From contig NZ_AP018681.1 in NCBI RefSeq assembly GCF_002218025.2, positions 1-64,000 of the forward strand: a DNA stretch of 64,000 nt. Reading direction: 5' to 3'. Positions within the stretch are counted from its first letter, which is position 1; each line of letters begins with the position of its first letter. This DNA is from Vibrio casei (GTDB lineage Bacteria > Pseudomonadota > Gammaproteobacteria > Enterobacterales > Vibrionaceae). The notes below the pieces were generated by a model. The model saw only the letters and a program-made list of their open reading frames with translations. It was not told where the DNA came from and searched no databases. Both the position numbers and the translations under genes were made by a program. Of the stretch, positions 1 through 8,121 are shown in pieces.

Positions 1-492
1 AAGTTTTTCCAATCAACTTAACCAATGCCAACAGTGTACACCAAAATACCATAAAAACAATAATTTGGTGAACATTTAACACAATGATACTTTTAATGCG
101 AAATTGTAATTTATTTGCAATAACAATGAAAAAACTTAAATTAGATCACGTTTTTATTTGAAAGTTTTGCAAGTATTTACTAATAAATTTAAAAACTTTT
201 AAACTGTTACGGTGTCACCTATTTACAATGTAAATAAGAATAAATACGGAACGATTATAAATATGTAAAATTTTACGGTCTTTGTCATTTCAACCTGTCA
301 ATAATATATACAAATTATTAGTCACCTTTATATTGCTCAATAAACAATCGATAATAACCAAAAAATAAAATATACGTTAATAATGCCGACATAAAAGGAT
401 AAAGGGAGGGTACGACACACTCTAAACACCTTAAACAATTTTAATGTGAAAGAAAAAATACAATATAAATAATAATTTTTTAAAATATAGCC

Positions 493-543
493 TTGATCAT
501 GTTTCCTATACCGTTGAAATACACCAAAGGAAACATGATCATG
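493..543. promoter_or_regulatory. Inverted pair of RctB-type 12-mers
   Basis: The left arm TTGATCATGTTTCC (493-506) and the right arm GGAAACATGATCATG (529-543) face each other across 22 bp. Each arm has the GATCAT core and a CC-ended tail matching the 12-mers of the main array. The face-to-face arrangement differs from the head-to-tail main array and may be a handcuffing or inhibitory site. Confidence 0.65.
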
Positions 544-719
544 AGAGACGTGTAAATTTGGACAGGATGAAAAAGAAGATCAATATTCGGATCAATGATC
601 AAGATAAATATAACTCTGGAAGCATGCAATCCCTTGTATAGATTACATCTATTGTTATTTGAACTGACACCTTAAACGATAATATCCCTATAATAAAAAT
701 AAAAATTATCGCTATCCGC

Positions 720-733
720 TTGATCATGCTTCG
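720..733 (+). promoter_or_regulatory. Single RctB-type 12-mer
   Basis: TTGATCATGCTTCG matches the array consensus (W-TGATCAT-N-NTTC). It stands about 145 bp left of the regular array. It is an isolated site, so its role in initiation or control is unknown. Confidence 0.65.
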
Positions 734-799
734 TAAAATGAGCTATCTCTCTGAAAATGGAACATTGAAAGAAAAAATAAGCATCAGAAATACGAATAC

Positions 800-813
800 T
801 TGATCATCGTTCC
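800..813 (+). promoter_or_regulatory. Single RctB-type 12-mer left of the DnaA box
   Basis: TTGATCATCGTTCC matches the array consensus. It lies 41 bp left of the DnaA box and in the same orientation as the main array. Confidence 0.65.
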
Positions 814-854
814 CTATATTTTTAACCCCAAATATAAAAGACAACATCAAGGCT

Positions 855-863
855 TGTGGATAA
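855..863 (-). promoter_or_regulatory. DnaA box
   Basis: TGTGGATAA on the + strand is the exact reverse complement of the consensus DnaA box TTATCCACA. It sits between the isolated 12-mers and the regular array. This is the position expected for the single DnaA box of Vibrio oriCII. Confidence 0.85.
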
Positions 864-877
864 GTTGTCAATTAATG

Positions 878-1004
878 ATGATCATCGTTTCAAAATGAAT
901 ATGATCATGCTTCGATAATTTTATGATCATTCTTCTGCTTGAAATTGATCATGCTTTCATTATAACAATGATCATCGTTCAGATTACATCTTGATCATGC
1001 TTTC
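878..1004 (+). repeat. Array of six RctB 12-mer iterons
   Basis: Six head-to-tail copies start at 878, 901, 923, 945, 968 and 991. Each reads W-TGATCAT followed by a TTC-type tail, for example TTGATCATGCTTTC. The start-to-start spacing is 22-23 bp, close to two helical turns, so all sites face the same side of the DNA. Each copy carries a GATC, so binding may respond to Dam methylation as known for RctB. This matches the V. cholerae oriCII core in number and phasing. Confidence 0.92.
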
Positions 1005-1150
1005 AAGCGTTAAAAAAAAATAGCTTTTATTATCATTACCTTGGAAGGAGATTTATGTTCAGATCAATAGATCATATAACCATTTAAGATCATATAAACA
1101 AAAAGATCAGTTATTTAAAGAAAAGCATTTTTTCCTTTCTTTTTTGATCT
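1005..1150. other. AT-rich putative DNA-unwinding element
   Basis: The segment between the iteron array and rctB is strongly AT-rich. It contains spaced ATCA motifs at 1063, 1071, 1089 and 1106, most as part of GATCA. RctB is reported to bind ATCA repeats in the melted origin strand, so this fits the unwinding region. It must also contain the rctB promoter and leader. No clear -35/-10 pair could be fixed by eye. Confidence 0.6.
1055..1087 (+). CDS. Possible 10-codon leader ORF upstream of rctB
   Basis: A strong Shine-Dalgarno sequence (GGAAGGAG, 1043-1050) stands 4 bases before an ATG at 1055 that opens ten codons and a TAA. The codons themselves contain two of the ATCA motifs of the unwinding zone. 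It may be a leader peptide that couples translation to rctB expression, or a chance reading frame. rctB itself has a weaker ribosome site, which makes the strong one here notable. Confidence 0.25.
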   Translation: MFRSIDHITI

Positions 1151-1209
1151 TTTTTATTTATTCTCTTGGAACGATGCTAATTTTACAGCCAATGATAAAT
1201 GGAATCGCT

Positions 1210-3186
1210 ATGCCTAGCCCTGAAAAGATCTTAATAAAATTACCGAGAGACCACAAAGGTGGCCACTTATTTTTGATTTCAGAGCATACGATCGACTGGA
1301 TCGAGCAGTATCAACATTTTAAAGGCGTAACCAAAAGCATTATTGAATTATTAAACTTAATTTCGCTTAGAGGTCTTTCAAGTAAAGATGGATTAGTCTC
1401 AACCACTGAACTTATTGAATCAACTGATGGACAACTCACCAGAGCAGCAATTCAGCAAAGGTTACGAGCAGCCGTTTCTATTGGTCTATTTAGCCAAGTT
1501 CCAGTTAGATTTGAAGAAGGTCTAGCCGGTAAAACCATGCTTCATTCCTTCGTAAATCCGAATCAATTAATTTCAATTTTAGGGGCAACAAGCCTAAAAA
1601 CTGACACTACTCGGCAAAATGAAAAACAAAAACGTTCAAAAGCATTAGCTCAAACACAAGTAAATCGTCAACTTTTGAATGAGCACGGATTATACACACC
1701 ACCAGCTATGCGCGATGAAGCGGATCAATTTATAGTATCTCCAACCAATTGGGCGGGGATTATTGACCAAGCTTTAGCACCACCAAGAACGAGAAAAAAC
1801 TACCAAAAATCAATGGTTTCTATTTCAGGTACTCGTGCGATTATTGAAACGCGATCATCAAAAAATATCATGACAGTCGATGATCTCATGACTCTATTTG
1901 CTCTGTTTACGTTAACCGTTCAATATCATGAACATCATCAAGATGACTATCATATGAACGCAAAGCAGATGCCAAATAAGACCCCATTATATATAACGGA
2001 CATCTTATCTTTACGGGGAAAGAAAGACAGCGGACCGGCTCGCGACTCTATTCGAGATAGTATTGATCGTATTGAGTTTACTGACTTTCAATTACATGAA
2101 CTAACGGGAAGATGGTTAAGCGAAAATATGCCTGAAGGGTTTAAAAGTGATCGCTTTCGATTTATTGCTAGAACGATCACTGCGTCAGATGAAGCACCAA
2201 CAGAAAGCTCAACAGGCGAAATTCGAATTAAACCTAATTTGTATATTTTGGTTTGGGAGCCATCATTTTTTGAAGAATTATTAACGAAAGATTACTTTTT
2301 CTTATTCCCACCTGAAATATTGAAACAGCATACTTTAGTATTTCAGCTATACACCTTCTTCAGAAGCCGCCTAGTACGCCGTTTAACTGAATCTATGTTA
2401 CTTAGTGAGATTAATCAAAAACTTGCTCGTAATATTGAATGGCGTCGTTTTTCAATGGATCTTATTCGTGAATTAAGAAAGCTGTCTGAAGGTAAAACGA
2501 CAGAAGATCTTTTTGTCGTTAATTTATGGGGCTATCATTTGACAATCACGACCTTGATGGATAAAGGGAAAGTTCAAGATTATCAAATTGATATTCGTTG
2601 TGATGCGGAAGAAGTATTACGTTTTTCTCGTGCTCGTACTACTAATGCAGGTAAGCGGAATATGGCTCCTACATTACCAAACCCGCTACGTCATGAATTG
2701 GTTTCAAAGCAGAAATTGCAAGAGTTATCTGAAATCATTGATGGAGAATTTGAACCGATTCAACGCAAAGATCCTTCACCAAGAGGGCGCTTAGGCCGTC
2801 GTGTAAAACAGAAGAAGCACTTAGTTGAAATAAATGCTGATGAAATTACTATAACCTTATCCAAATATACGTCACCAGAAGCGCTAGAACGCAGTATTAC
2901 GGCTTTATCAGCAATGACTGGTCATCCCTTTGCTTCTATTCAGGAAGAGTGTAATGAGCTTGTTAGTAAGCTAGATTGGCTGCGAGTAGGTGAGCAGGTA
3001 GTCCCATATCAAACGTTAAGTAAAACCATTGAATTATTTAATCAAGAGACGAAAGCTAAGCACCTTTCAATAGAAAAGTTAATTGGTGGGTTAGCGGTGC
3101 GCCGGAAGGTCTGTAAACAAGTTTTTGAAGGACATATTGATGAAATGGTCATACGTGCATTAGATGAAATGGCTAATACCGCTTAA
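1210..3186 (+). CDS. rctB: Chromosome II replication initiator RctB
   Basis: RctB binds the 12-mer iterons of oriCII and opens the origin of the second chromosome. The ATG at 1210 gives 658 residues, the family length, and begins MPSPEKILIKLPRDHKGGHL, close to the known N-terminus. An upstream in-frame ATG at 1174 and a TTG at 1144 would add up to 22 hydrophobic residues that do not fit. The conserved N-terminal block around IDWIEQYQHFKGVTKSI is clearly RctB-like. The gene directly follows the iteron array and unwinding zone and is closed by a hairpin terminator. More RctB sites lie just beyond that terminator. Regulation by RctB itself and by Dam methylation is known for the family and plausible here. 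Confidence 0.96.
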   Translation: MPSPEKILIKLPRDHKGGHLFLISEHTIDWIEQYQHFKGVTKSIIELLNLISLRGLSSKDGLVSTTELIESTDGQLTRAAIQQRLRAAVSIGLFSQVPVRFEEGLAGKTMLHSFVNPNQLISILGATSLKTDTTRQNEKQKRSKALAQTQVNRQLLNEHGLYTPPAMRDEADQFIVSPTNWAGIIDQALAPPRTRKNYQKSMVSISGTRAIIETRSSKNIMTVDDLMTLFALFTLTVQYHEHHQDDYHMNAKQMPNKTPLYITDILSLRGKKDSGPARDSIRDSIDRIEFTDFQLHELTGRWLSENMPEGFKSDRFRFIARTITASDEAPTESSTGEIRIKPNLYILVWEPSFFEELLTKDYFFLFPPEILKQHTLVFQLYTFFRSRLVRRLTESMLLSEINQKLARNIEWRRFSMDLIRELRKLSEGKTTEDLFVVNLWGYHLTITTLMDKGKVQDYQIDIRCDAEEVLRFSRARTTNAGKRNMAPTLPNPLRHELVSKQKLQELSEIIDGEFEPIQRKDPSPRGRLGRRVKQKKHLVEINADEITITLSKYTSPEALERSITALSAMTGHPFASIQEECNELVSKLDWLRVGEQVVPYQTLSKTIELFNQETKAKHLSIEKLIGGLAVRRKVCKQVFEGHIDEMVIRALDEMANTA

Positions 3187-3220
3187 TCATATTCGATATC
3201 TTTTTTATTTCGATAATATT

Positions 3221-3247
3221 ATACGGCTTATATGGCCGTATTTTTTA
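3221..3247 (+). terminator. rctB terminator
   Basis: ATACGGC and GCCGTAT form a 7-bp stem around a short AT loop and run into six T residues. It lies 35 bases after the rctB stop codon. Confidence 0.8.
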
Positions 3248-3279
3248 TGTTTAAAAATAAGCGTTTGATGTGTTATTAA

Positions 3280-3359
3280 GAAAGCATGATCAAGGATCTC
3301 TTGATCATGCTTTCGTTACCTTGATCATCGTTCCGACTCTTTTCTTTGATCATGTTGGT
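3280..3359. promoter_or_regulatory. Second RctB-type 12-mer cluster downstream of rctB
   Basis: An inverted copy (3280-3293, GAAAGCATGATCAA) faces a direct copy (3301-3314, TTGATCATGCTTTC) 7 bp away. A further copy lies at 3321-3334 and a weaker one at 3346-3359. The stop codon of the leftward gene at 3325 is inside the third site. The sequences match the main array closely. They may titrate RctB, pair with the origin, or simply be part of the origin's control. Confidence 0.75.
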
Positions 3360-3792
3360 GCATATTAATCTCGCCTAATTGACTCATAAAAGCGACGTGT
3401 AATTCGATTACCTGATCACTTGCTTCTACACAATCTGGCTGTGATTGGCAGCATTCCAGCATTAAAACAGTTAATTGATCCAATTTATGGGCCCCCCAGT
3501 AACGTAATTCTAAGGATGAGTGTGGATTGGCTGTCATCGATTGAATTCGACCGTAGGCTAATTCTATATATTGATAGGCGAGTTTCTCGTGTGAAAGCTC
3601 TTGGAAATATTGGAATATTTTCATACAGCCATCTAACCATATCTCAATGGCTTTTAACTGAACATGAGAGTGGTGTGGTTGCCAGAGCATATCAGGTGGA
3701 GAGTGGATTAATGAAACGAGATCTGAAATCGAAGACTTATGCTCTCGTTGATACCATTTTTGCATGTGTTCTAACCAAGTTATGAGTTCCAT
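3325..3792 (-). CDS. Hypothetical protein, convergent with rctB
   Basis: This gene encodes a 155-residue protein that I do not recognise. It is rich in Trp, His, Gln and Leu (WLEHMQKWYQ near the start, WLDGCMKIFQYFQ mid-protein), is predicted soluble and largely helical, and has no signal peptide. It starts at ATG 3792 and ends inside an RctB-type site at 3325. The gene converges with rctB. Its permanent place beside the origin suggests a conserved Vibrio chromosome II neighbour, but a role in replication is not shown. Confidence 0.6.
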   Translation of the reverse strand: MELITWLEHMQKWYQREHKSSISDLVSLIHSPPDMLWQPHHSHVQLKAIEIWLDGCMKIFQYFQELSHEKLAYQYIELAYGRIQSMTANPHSSLELRYWGAHKLDQLTVLMLECCQSQPDCVEASDQVIELHVAFMSQLGEINMHQHDQRKESER

Positions 3793-4216
3793 AGTATGCC
3801 TCGTGCGCTTGATTGTTTTTATTATTGTAGTGGATTATTGAATTATCGGTTTGAAAGTATCAATTTTGTCTATCAAATCGAGCTAAATTTAAGCGGTTGT
3901 TATAGTGAAAGAAATTTTCATCAAGTTTGAGCTTGCCAGTAAAAAAAATTTACCTAAAATGCGCGCATCTGCTATCTATATAGTTAGGAGTGTTGAACTT
4001 AATGCTCTGTGAAGCGTTATTAAGTATTGACTTGTGGGTGATGAAGTTTTTGAACTACACCCAGTTGCTAAGAAACAATAAGCCGTAAATGAATGCGATG
4101 AAGGCCATGTTTCTGAACTCTGAGTTTGGTCACACTCTGTGTTTTATTTACTTAACAAAGCGGCATTATATTGCTTAATATCCACTTTGTTTCTACATGG
4201 TTTTCTGGAGGTAATT
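3793..4216. other. Long intergenic region with no recognised gene
   Basis: This 424-bp gap separates the leftward 155-residue gene from the small gene at 4217. The part from about 3980 to 4200 is less AT-rich than its surroundings and may be a long leader or a small RNA. No hairpin with a T-run and no convincing reading frame was found. Confidence 0.35.
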
Positions 4217-4414
4217 ATGTCGATTAATTCAATTGATCACGATGACATGACTGAAATTGCAACAACTTGGGATGCCAAAGATGAGTCCAATGTAAAAGTC
4301 ACTTCAAAACAAGTGAAGAATGCAGAAGCTCGACGTCGAATTGAAATGTTAAAAGAGATCCGTGAAAGCGGTTTGACATTAGAAGAAGCAAGAGAATTAG
4401 GTTTACTTCACTAA
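4217..4414 (+). CDS. PA3496-like small putative regulatory protein
   Basis: This is a 65-residue acidic then basic protein with the block KNAEARRRIEMLKEIRES in the second half. That pattern resembles the PA3496 family of small putative regulators, whose function is unknown. The ATG at 4217 was chosen because GGAG (4207-4210) lies 6 bases upstream; the longer in-frame extension from 4139 has no ribosome site. It is a single-gene unit closed by a strong terminator. The family assignment is from memory of the motif, so it is moderate. Confidence 0.65.
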   Translation: MSINSIDHDDMTEIATTWDAKDESNVKVTSKQVKNAEARRRIEMLKEIRESGLTLEEARELGLLH

Positions 4415-4479
4415 AAAAGAATTATTGCGCTCGGTTTTCTCTTTGCCTTTCATGGTAATTTTAGATCGTAAGCAAATAG

Positions 4480-4516
4480 CAGGGTGACTGATAATTCAGT
4501 ACACCCTGTTTTTTTA
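4480..4516 (+). terminator. Terminator after the PA3496-like gene
   Basis: CAGGGTG and CACCCTG pair, with a second ACTGA/TCAGT stem inside, and are followed by seven T residues. Confidence 0.85.
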
Positions 4517-4709
4517 CTTAGATTTTCTATAATTTATCTTTAAATAATCTCAACGGCGTTATCCTGATAGAAAGGTTATAGCCTAATAAAGAGAAGCAAC
4601 TGCGCCATTAAATGCAATTTACAGTGTAAACTTTTCAATATTTTTTATTATTTGTAACCTGCTATGGTATATTTCGAGGTCTTAAGACTCTTGAATAAAG
4701 GGCAATAGA

Positions 4710-4919
4710 ATGACCATCAATTTATCTTTGCTGCCTTCAGCTGAGAAAAATAAAATCGAATTAGATAAACAAGCTTCTTATGCTGTGTGGCAATTGAAGC
4801 AAGCGAAAGCTGGGCCTGATTTGTTGATCAGTGAAGCGGAAAAAATTCGGAATCCGGATGAGCGGGCTTTTTTTGAACAAGCCATCCAAAAATACAAACG
4901 GATAATGGGTGTAGCATAA
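4710..4919 (+). CDS. Small conserved-type Vibrio protein (DUF3283-like)
   Basis: The product has 69 residues and begins MTINLSLLPSAEKNKIELDK. It is soluble, charged and helical, with no signal or membrane segment. I associate the N-terminal pattern with the DUF3283 family of Vibrio, whose function is unknown. The start at 4710 follows AAGGGCAATAGA. A 10-bp inverted repeat (4940-4949 with 4968-4977) lies after the stop and could end the transcript, but there is no T-run. Confidence 0.65.
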   Translation: MTINLSLLPSAEKNKIELDKQASYAVWQLKQAKAGPDLLISEAEKIRNPDERAFFEQAIQKYKRIMGVA

Positions 4920-5013
4920 ACGGCTAACCATCATCTGAGATCATAAGAGACAGATCAATTACGCAAGCTCTTATGATGAACATAATGCGTTAAATAGAAT
5001 CAGAGAGAACCCC

Positions 5014-5739
5014 ATGGGAAGAAGTTTTGAAGTGCGCAAAGCCTCAATGGCGAAGACTGCAGGCGCAAAAATTAAAGTTTATTCAAAATACGGTAAAGAA
5101 ATTTACGTTGCGGCGAAAAATGGTGGTTCAGACCCAGATATGAACCTTTCGCTTAAGCATCTTATTACCAAAGCGAAAAGAGATAATGTCCCCGCTCATG
5201 TTATCGAAAAAGCATTGGATAAAGCGAATGGCGGTGGTGGTGAGGATTTCCAACCCGCTCGTTATGAAGGTTTTGCACCTGGTGGCGCGAGCGTTATTGT
5301 TGATTGCTTAACCGATAACGGCAACCGTACGTTTCAAGACGTTCGCCAGTGCTTTGTAAAAACAGGTGCTAAAATAGGTAGTCCTGGTACGGTTGCACAT
5401 ATGTTCGATCATCAAGCCGTTTTTCAATTTAAAGGTGAAGATGAAGAAGCGGTATTAGAAGTTTTAATGATGAAAGATGTCGATGTGACGGATATTGAAC
5501 TTGAAGATGGTGTGATCACGGTTTTTGCACCACATACTGAATTTTTTAAAGTGAAAACAGCATTAAGTGAAGAATACCCAGATCTCGTGGTTGATGTAGA
5601 AGAGATTACTTTTGTCCCTCAAAACCATACACCTGTAACGGGTGAAGATGTGGCTAAATTCCAGAAATTTTTGGACATGTTAGATGATTGTGATGATGTT
5701 CAACAGGTTTACCACAATGCGGAATTAGAAGAAGAATAA
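5014..5739 (+). CDS. YebC/YeeN-family transcriptional regulator
   Basis: The 241-residue product is a full-length TACO1/YebC-family protein, closer to YeeN than to YebC. Family members are reported as DNA-binding regulators and, more recently, as ribosome-associated translation factors. Visible landmarks are the N-terminal [20 protein letters not shown] block, the glycine-rich [22 protein letters not shown] segment near residues 70-95, and the C-terminal [12 protein letters not shown] typical of the family. It starts at ATG 5014 after AGAGAGAA and is closed by a strong terminator at 5783. Confidence 0.9.
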   Translation: MGRSFEVRKASMAKTAGAKIKVYSKYGKEIYVAAKNGGSDPDMNLSLKHLITKAKRDNVPAHVIEKALDKANGGGGEDFQPARYEGFAPGGASVIVDCLTDNGNRTFQDVRQCFVKTGAKIGSPGTVAHMFDHQAVFQFKGEDEEAVLEVLMMKDVDVTDIELEDGVITVFAPHTEFFKVKTALSEEYPDLVVDVEEITFVPQNHTPVTGEDVAKFQKFLDMLDDCDDVQQVYHNAELEEE

Positions 5740-5782
5740 CCAGAAAGGGCTTAATAGCTTGAATGGTTAGATTAATGACCAA

Positions 5783-5813
5783 ACACCGAGCCCTACCGCT
5801 CGGTGTTTTTGTT
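5783..5813 (+). terminator. Terminator after the YebC-like gene
   Basis: CACCGAGC and GCTCGGTG form an 8-bp GC-rich stem around CCTACC and run into TTTTTG. Confidence 0.9.
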
Positions 5814-5859
5814 TCTATCATTGATTGACTTTAGATTGATATAAAAAGGAGATGTCGGT

Positions 5860-6735
5860 ATGAAAGTGAGTTTTATTGGTTTAGGTGTTATGGGATTTCC
5901 AATGGCAGGCCATTTAACCCAATACGGTTTTGATGTCACGGTCTTTAACCGTACATATGCTAAAGCGCAAGAATGGGTAACTCAATATAAAGGTAAGGTG
6001 GAGAGTAGCGTTGAAGCGTGTGTGAAAGACGCTGATGTCGTTGTATTGTGTGTAGGTAATGATGACGATGTTCGCAGCATGACGACCAGTGACGTAGGGG
6101 CTCTACGTTTTATGAAACCAGGATCTGTTTTAGTGGATCACACCACCACTTCAGCATCTTTATCGGAAGAATTATCACTCGCGGCTCAGCAGGTTCAAGT
6201 TGAGTTTATGGATGCACCTGTTTCCGGTGGGCAAAGTGGGGCAGAAAATGGTGTGTTGACCATCATGTGTGGTGGCGCACAATCTCTATTTGATAAACTC
6301 CAACCAGTTTTTAATGCTTATGGTAAATCATCGGTATTAATGGGAGGCGTCGGGCAGGGGCAGAGGGCTAAAATGGTGAATCAGATATGCATCGCAGGGG
6401 CATTACGTGGTTTATCAGAAGGTTTATTGTTAGCTCAACAATCTGGACTTGATATTGAAAATTTAGTCAATTGCTTAAAAAATGGCGCCGCGGGATCGTG
6501 GCAGATGGAAAACCGTGCCGTGACGATGTCTGAGGGGAAATATGATTTTGGCTTTGCGATTGATTGGATGATTAAAGATTTAGGTTTTTGTTTAGATGAA
6601 GCCAGTAAGCATGGATTAAACTTAGCTCATACCAAACAAACTTATGATGATTATGTTTCTCTTGCAGAGTCAGGGGATAACCGCATGGACACTTCCGTGT
6701 TGCACAAAGCGGTTCAGAAAATATCGAAGCAATAA
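5860..6735 (+). CDS. NAD(P)-dependent oxidoreductase, 3-hydroxyisobutyrate dehydrogenase family
   Basis: This 291-residue protein belongs to the beta-hydroxyacid dehydrogenase family, which oxidises or reduces small hydroxyacids such as 3-hydroxyisobutyrate, tartronate semialdehyde or sulfolactaldehyde. The N-terminal Rossmann motif is GLGVMGFPMAGHL (residues 7-19). The substrate-binding DAPVSGGQSGAENG block lies near residues 118-131, and the catalytic-lysine helix begins KMVNQ near residue 171. The exact substrate cannot be read from the sequence. The start has a good AAAGGAG site. It appears to be a single-gene unit. Confidence 0.88.
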   Translation: MKVSFIGLGVMGFPMAGHLTQYGFDVTVFNRTYAKAQEWVTQYKGKVESSVEACVKDADVVVLCVGNDDDVRSMTTSDVGALRFMKPGSVLVDHTTTSASLSEELSLAAQQVQVEFMDAPVSGGQSGAENGVLTIMCGGAQSLFDKLQPVFNAYGKSSVLMGGVGQGQRAKMVNQICIAGALRGLSEGLLLAQQSGLDIENLVNCLKNGAAGSWQMENRAVTMSEGKYDFGFAIDWMIKDLGFCLDEASKHGLNLAHTKQTYDDYVSLAESGDNRMDTSVLHKAVQKISKQ

Positions 6736-7042
6736 AAACTATAACGTGTTTGTAAACCACTTAAAAAAGCGAATCATCTGGTTCGATTTTTATCATCAAT
6801 TGAGGATGGTGATTCGCTTTTCAAATCATTTACCACAAAAAAGAGGTTATTGAATTGACGATAAGTTCCATTGAATACTCTGAACTTTGACCAGTCACTT
6901 ACTTTGTGAATTTTTGACTTTGATAGCCTAAAATAACCGTTTGATTTGAAGTGAGTATGATAATTTATCTTTAACAATAAACTCATATAACGTCTTTATC
7001 ATTGTCATTGTATGTTCTTTGGTTAAGTAAAGGAGAATTAAT
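6736..7042. other. Intergenic region with hairpin
   Basis: This 307-bp gap begins with an imperfect hairpin (about 6763-6821): AAAAGCGAATCA at the left and TGATTCGCTTTT at the right, with a nested GAA/TTC hairpin resembling the one at 7802. It probably terminates the upstream gene. The rest is AT-rich and should hold the promoter of the gene at 7043. No other feature was seen. Confidence 0.5.
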
Positions 7043-7741
7043 ATGAAAGCTCAAGGCCTACTAAATAGTTTACTCGCCGCTGGTCAACAAATGGCTCAGA
7101 AAGGTGGAAGCTTGGCACAAAGCTCATTAAATGTTCCTGATGATAGTAATGAGCGAAAAGCCATGCTCGGTGGTATGGGAAAAGGGGCGGTAGCCGCTGG
7201 AGCTGTCGCTTTGTTACTTGGGACAAAAAAGGGCCGTAAACTTGGGGGGAGTGCGCTGAAAATAGGTTCGGTTGCTGCTCTAGGAGGTTTGGCTTTTAAA
7301 GCCTACCAAAATTGGCAGCAACAAAATCAAAGCGCAGTTGCCCCGTCACAAACGCCATCGTTAGAAGAGATCAATGATGACTTGGATGAGAGAAGCAAAA
7401 AGTTGCTGCAGGCTGTGATTGCTGCGGCGAAAGCGGATGGTCATATTGATGAAAAAGAGCAAGCCACAATCGACTCTTTTATTGATAATTTAGGCGAATC
7501 GAGAGAGTTGAGTGATTTTATACAAAGAGAGTTGAAGAAACCCCTCGATCCGGCAGAGATAGCTCAAAATACCCATGCTCCAGGATTAGCCGCTGAAGTC
7601 TATTTAATGAGTAAAATTATTGTAGCGGAAGAAAACTTTATGGAAAAAGCGTACTTAACAGAACTTGCCAATAAACTTAACCTGGAAGCTGGGTTAATTG
7701 CTGAATTGGATGAGCAAGTGAAAACGCAGGATAATGGTTGA
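7043..7741 (+). CDS. DUF533 (YebE-like) TerB-fold membrane protein
   Basis: The 232-residue product matches the YebE/DUF533 architecture. It has an N-terminal amphipathic segment, a Gly/Ala-rich hydrophobic stretch near residues 45-60 (KGAVAAGAVALLLGTKKGRK), a second one near 70-80, and a C-terminal TerB-like helical domain (AAAKADGHIDEKEQATIDSF near 130-150). TerB-type domains are linked to tellurite resistance and metal or envelope stress, but YebE's role is unknown; in enterobacteria it responds to Cpx envelope stress. AAAGGAGAATTAAT precedes the start. A shared terminator follows. Confidence 0.85.
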   Translation: MKAQGLLNSLLAAGQQMAQKGGSLAQSSLNVPDDSNERKAMLGGMGKGAVAAGAVALLLGTKKGRKLGGSALKIGSVAALGGLAFKAYQNWQQQNQSAVAPSQTPSLEEINDDLDERSKKLLQAVIAAAKADGHIDEKEQATIDSFIDNLGESRELSDFIQRELKKPLDPAEIAQNTHAPGLAAEVYLMSKIIVAEENFMEKAYLTELANKLNLEAGLIAELDEQVKTQDNG

Positions 7742-7801
7742 GTTGTTTTAATAAAGGATAGACCGCCATAAAATGGTGATACTATTGATATCCATGATTT
7801 T

Positions 7802-7827
7802 AAAAGCGAATCGTCTGGTTCGCTTTT
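7802..7827. terminator. Bidirectional terminator between convergent genes
   Basis: AAAAGCGAA and TTCGCTTTT form a 9-bp stem around TCGTCTGG, with A and T tracts on the two sides. It lies between the convergent genes at 7043 and 7828 and can serve both. Confidence 0.85.
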
Positions 7828-8121
7828 CTACTTAAAGAAGGTTCCGCAAGGTGTTCCATCAGGAGCTATTTTCAGTTTTTGATTAGGGCAGTGCTGATAA
7901 AAATAAGCGGCTTCTGCTTGGGTGTTCATTTCATTACAAGTTTGTCGACGATCGCAATGAAAGCCTTCCTGGATGGATGATTGAGGAGACGATGTTGAGC
8001 TGCTCATATCAAAGAATGCTGCAATTCTCTGTTTTTGATTTTTTGTTGATTGTGGCGGCTCTTGGTAAAAAAATTGCCATAGAGCCAGGATAAGTAAAAA
8101 AATAAAGGCGATTTTTTTCAT
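7828..8121 (-). CDS. Secreted excalibur-domain protein
   Basis: This 97-residue protein starts MKKIAFIFLLILALWQFFYQ, a signal peptide or N-terminal anchor. After a Ser/Gln linker, a C-terminal Cys-rich domain follows: FHCDRRQTCNEMNTQAEAAYF then CPNQK and DGTPCG. This is the excalibur pattern (C-x5-C, EA-x-x-F, NCP, DG-PC), known as a small extracytoplasmic calcium-binding-like domain. The ATG at 8121 was chosen over a TTG at 8190, since it starts the signal peptide exactly. The function is unknown. Confidence 0.75.
   Translation of the reverse strand: MKKIAFIFLLILALWQFFYQEPPQSTKNQKQRIAAFFDMSSSTSSPQSSIQEGFHCDRRQTCNEMNTQAEAAYFYQHCPNQKLKIAPDGTPCGTFFK

Larger units (their letters stand above)
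426..779. repeat. Two direct repeats in the rctA-side origin segment
   Basis: An 11-bp sequence ACACCTTAAAC occurs at 426-436 and 667-677. A 14-bp sequence TGAAAGAAAAAATA occurs at 447-460 and 766-779. The two repeats keep the same order but different spacing. The Vibrio origin also carries longer inhibitory RctB sites (39-mers) on this side, and these repeats may be parts of such sites. That link is a guess, because I cannot recall the 39-mer consensus with certainty. Confidence 0.5.
1..1209. other. oriCII: Chromosome II replication origin region (oriCII)
   Basis: This 1.2 kb AT-rich stretch has no credible long gene and ends at the rctB start. It holds GATC-centred 12-mer repeats of the RctB type, one perfect DnaA box, and an AT-rich segment beside rctB. 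That arrangement is known for Vibrio chromosome II origins, where RctB binds the 12-mers and DnaA assists opening. The left part (1-480) is very AT-rich with no recognised gene; by position it corresponds to the rctA side in V. cholerae, but no rctA reading frame is apparent. Origin function is inferred from these motifs, not demonstrated. Confidence 0.9.

Noticed and set aside
3420..3785. 121-residue frame opposite the 155-residue gene
   Set aside because: The opposite strand has a better start, and this frame has no ribosome site.
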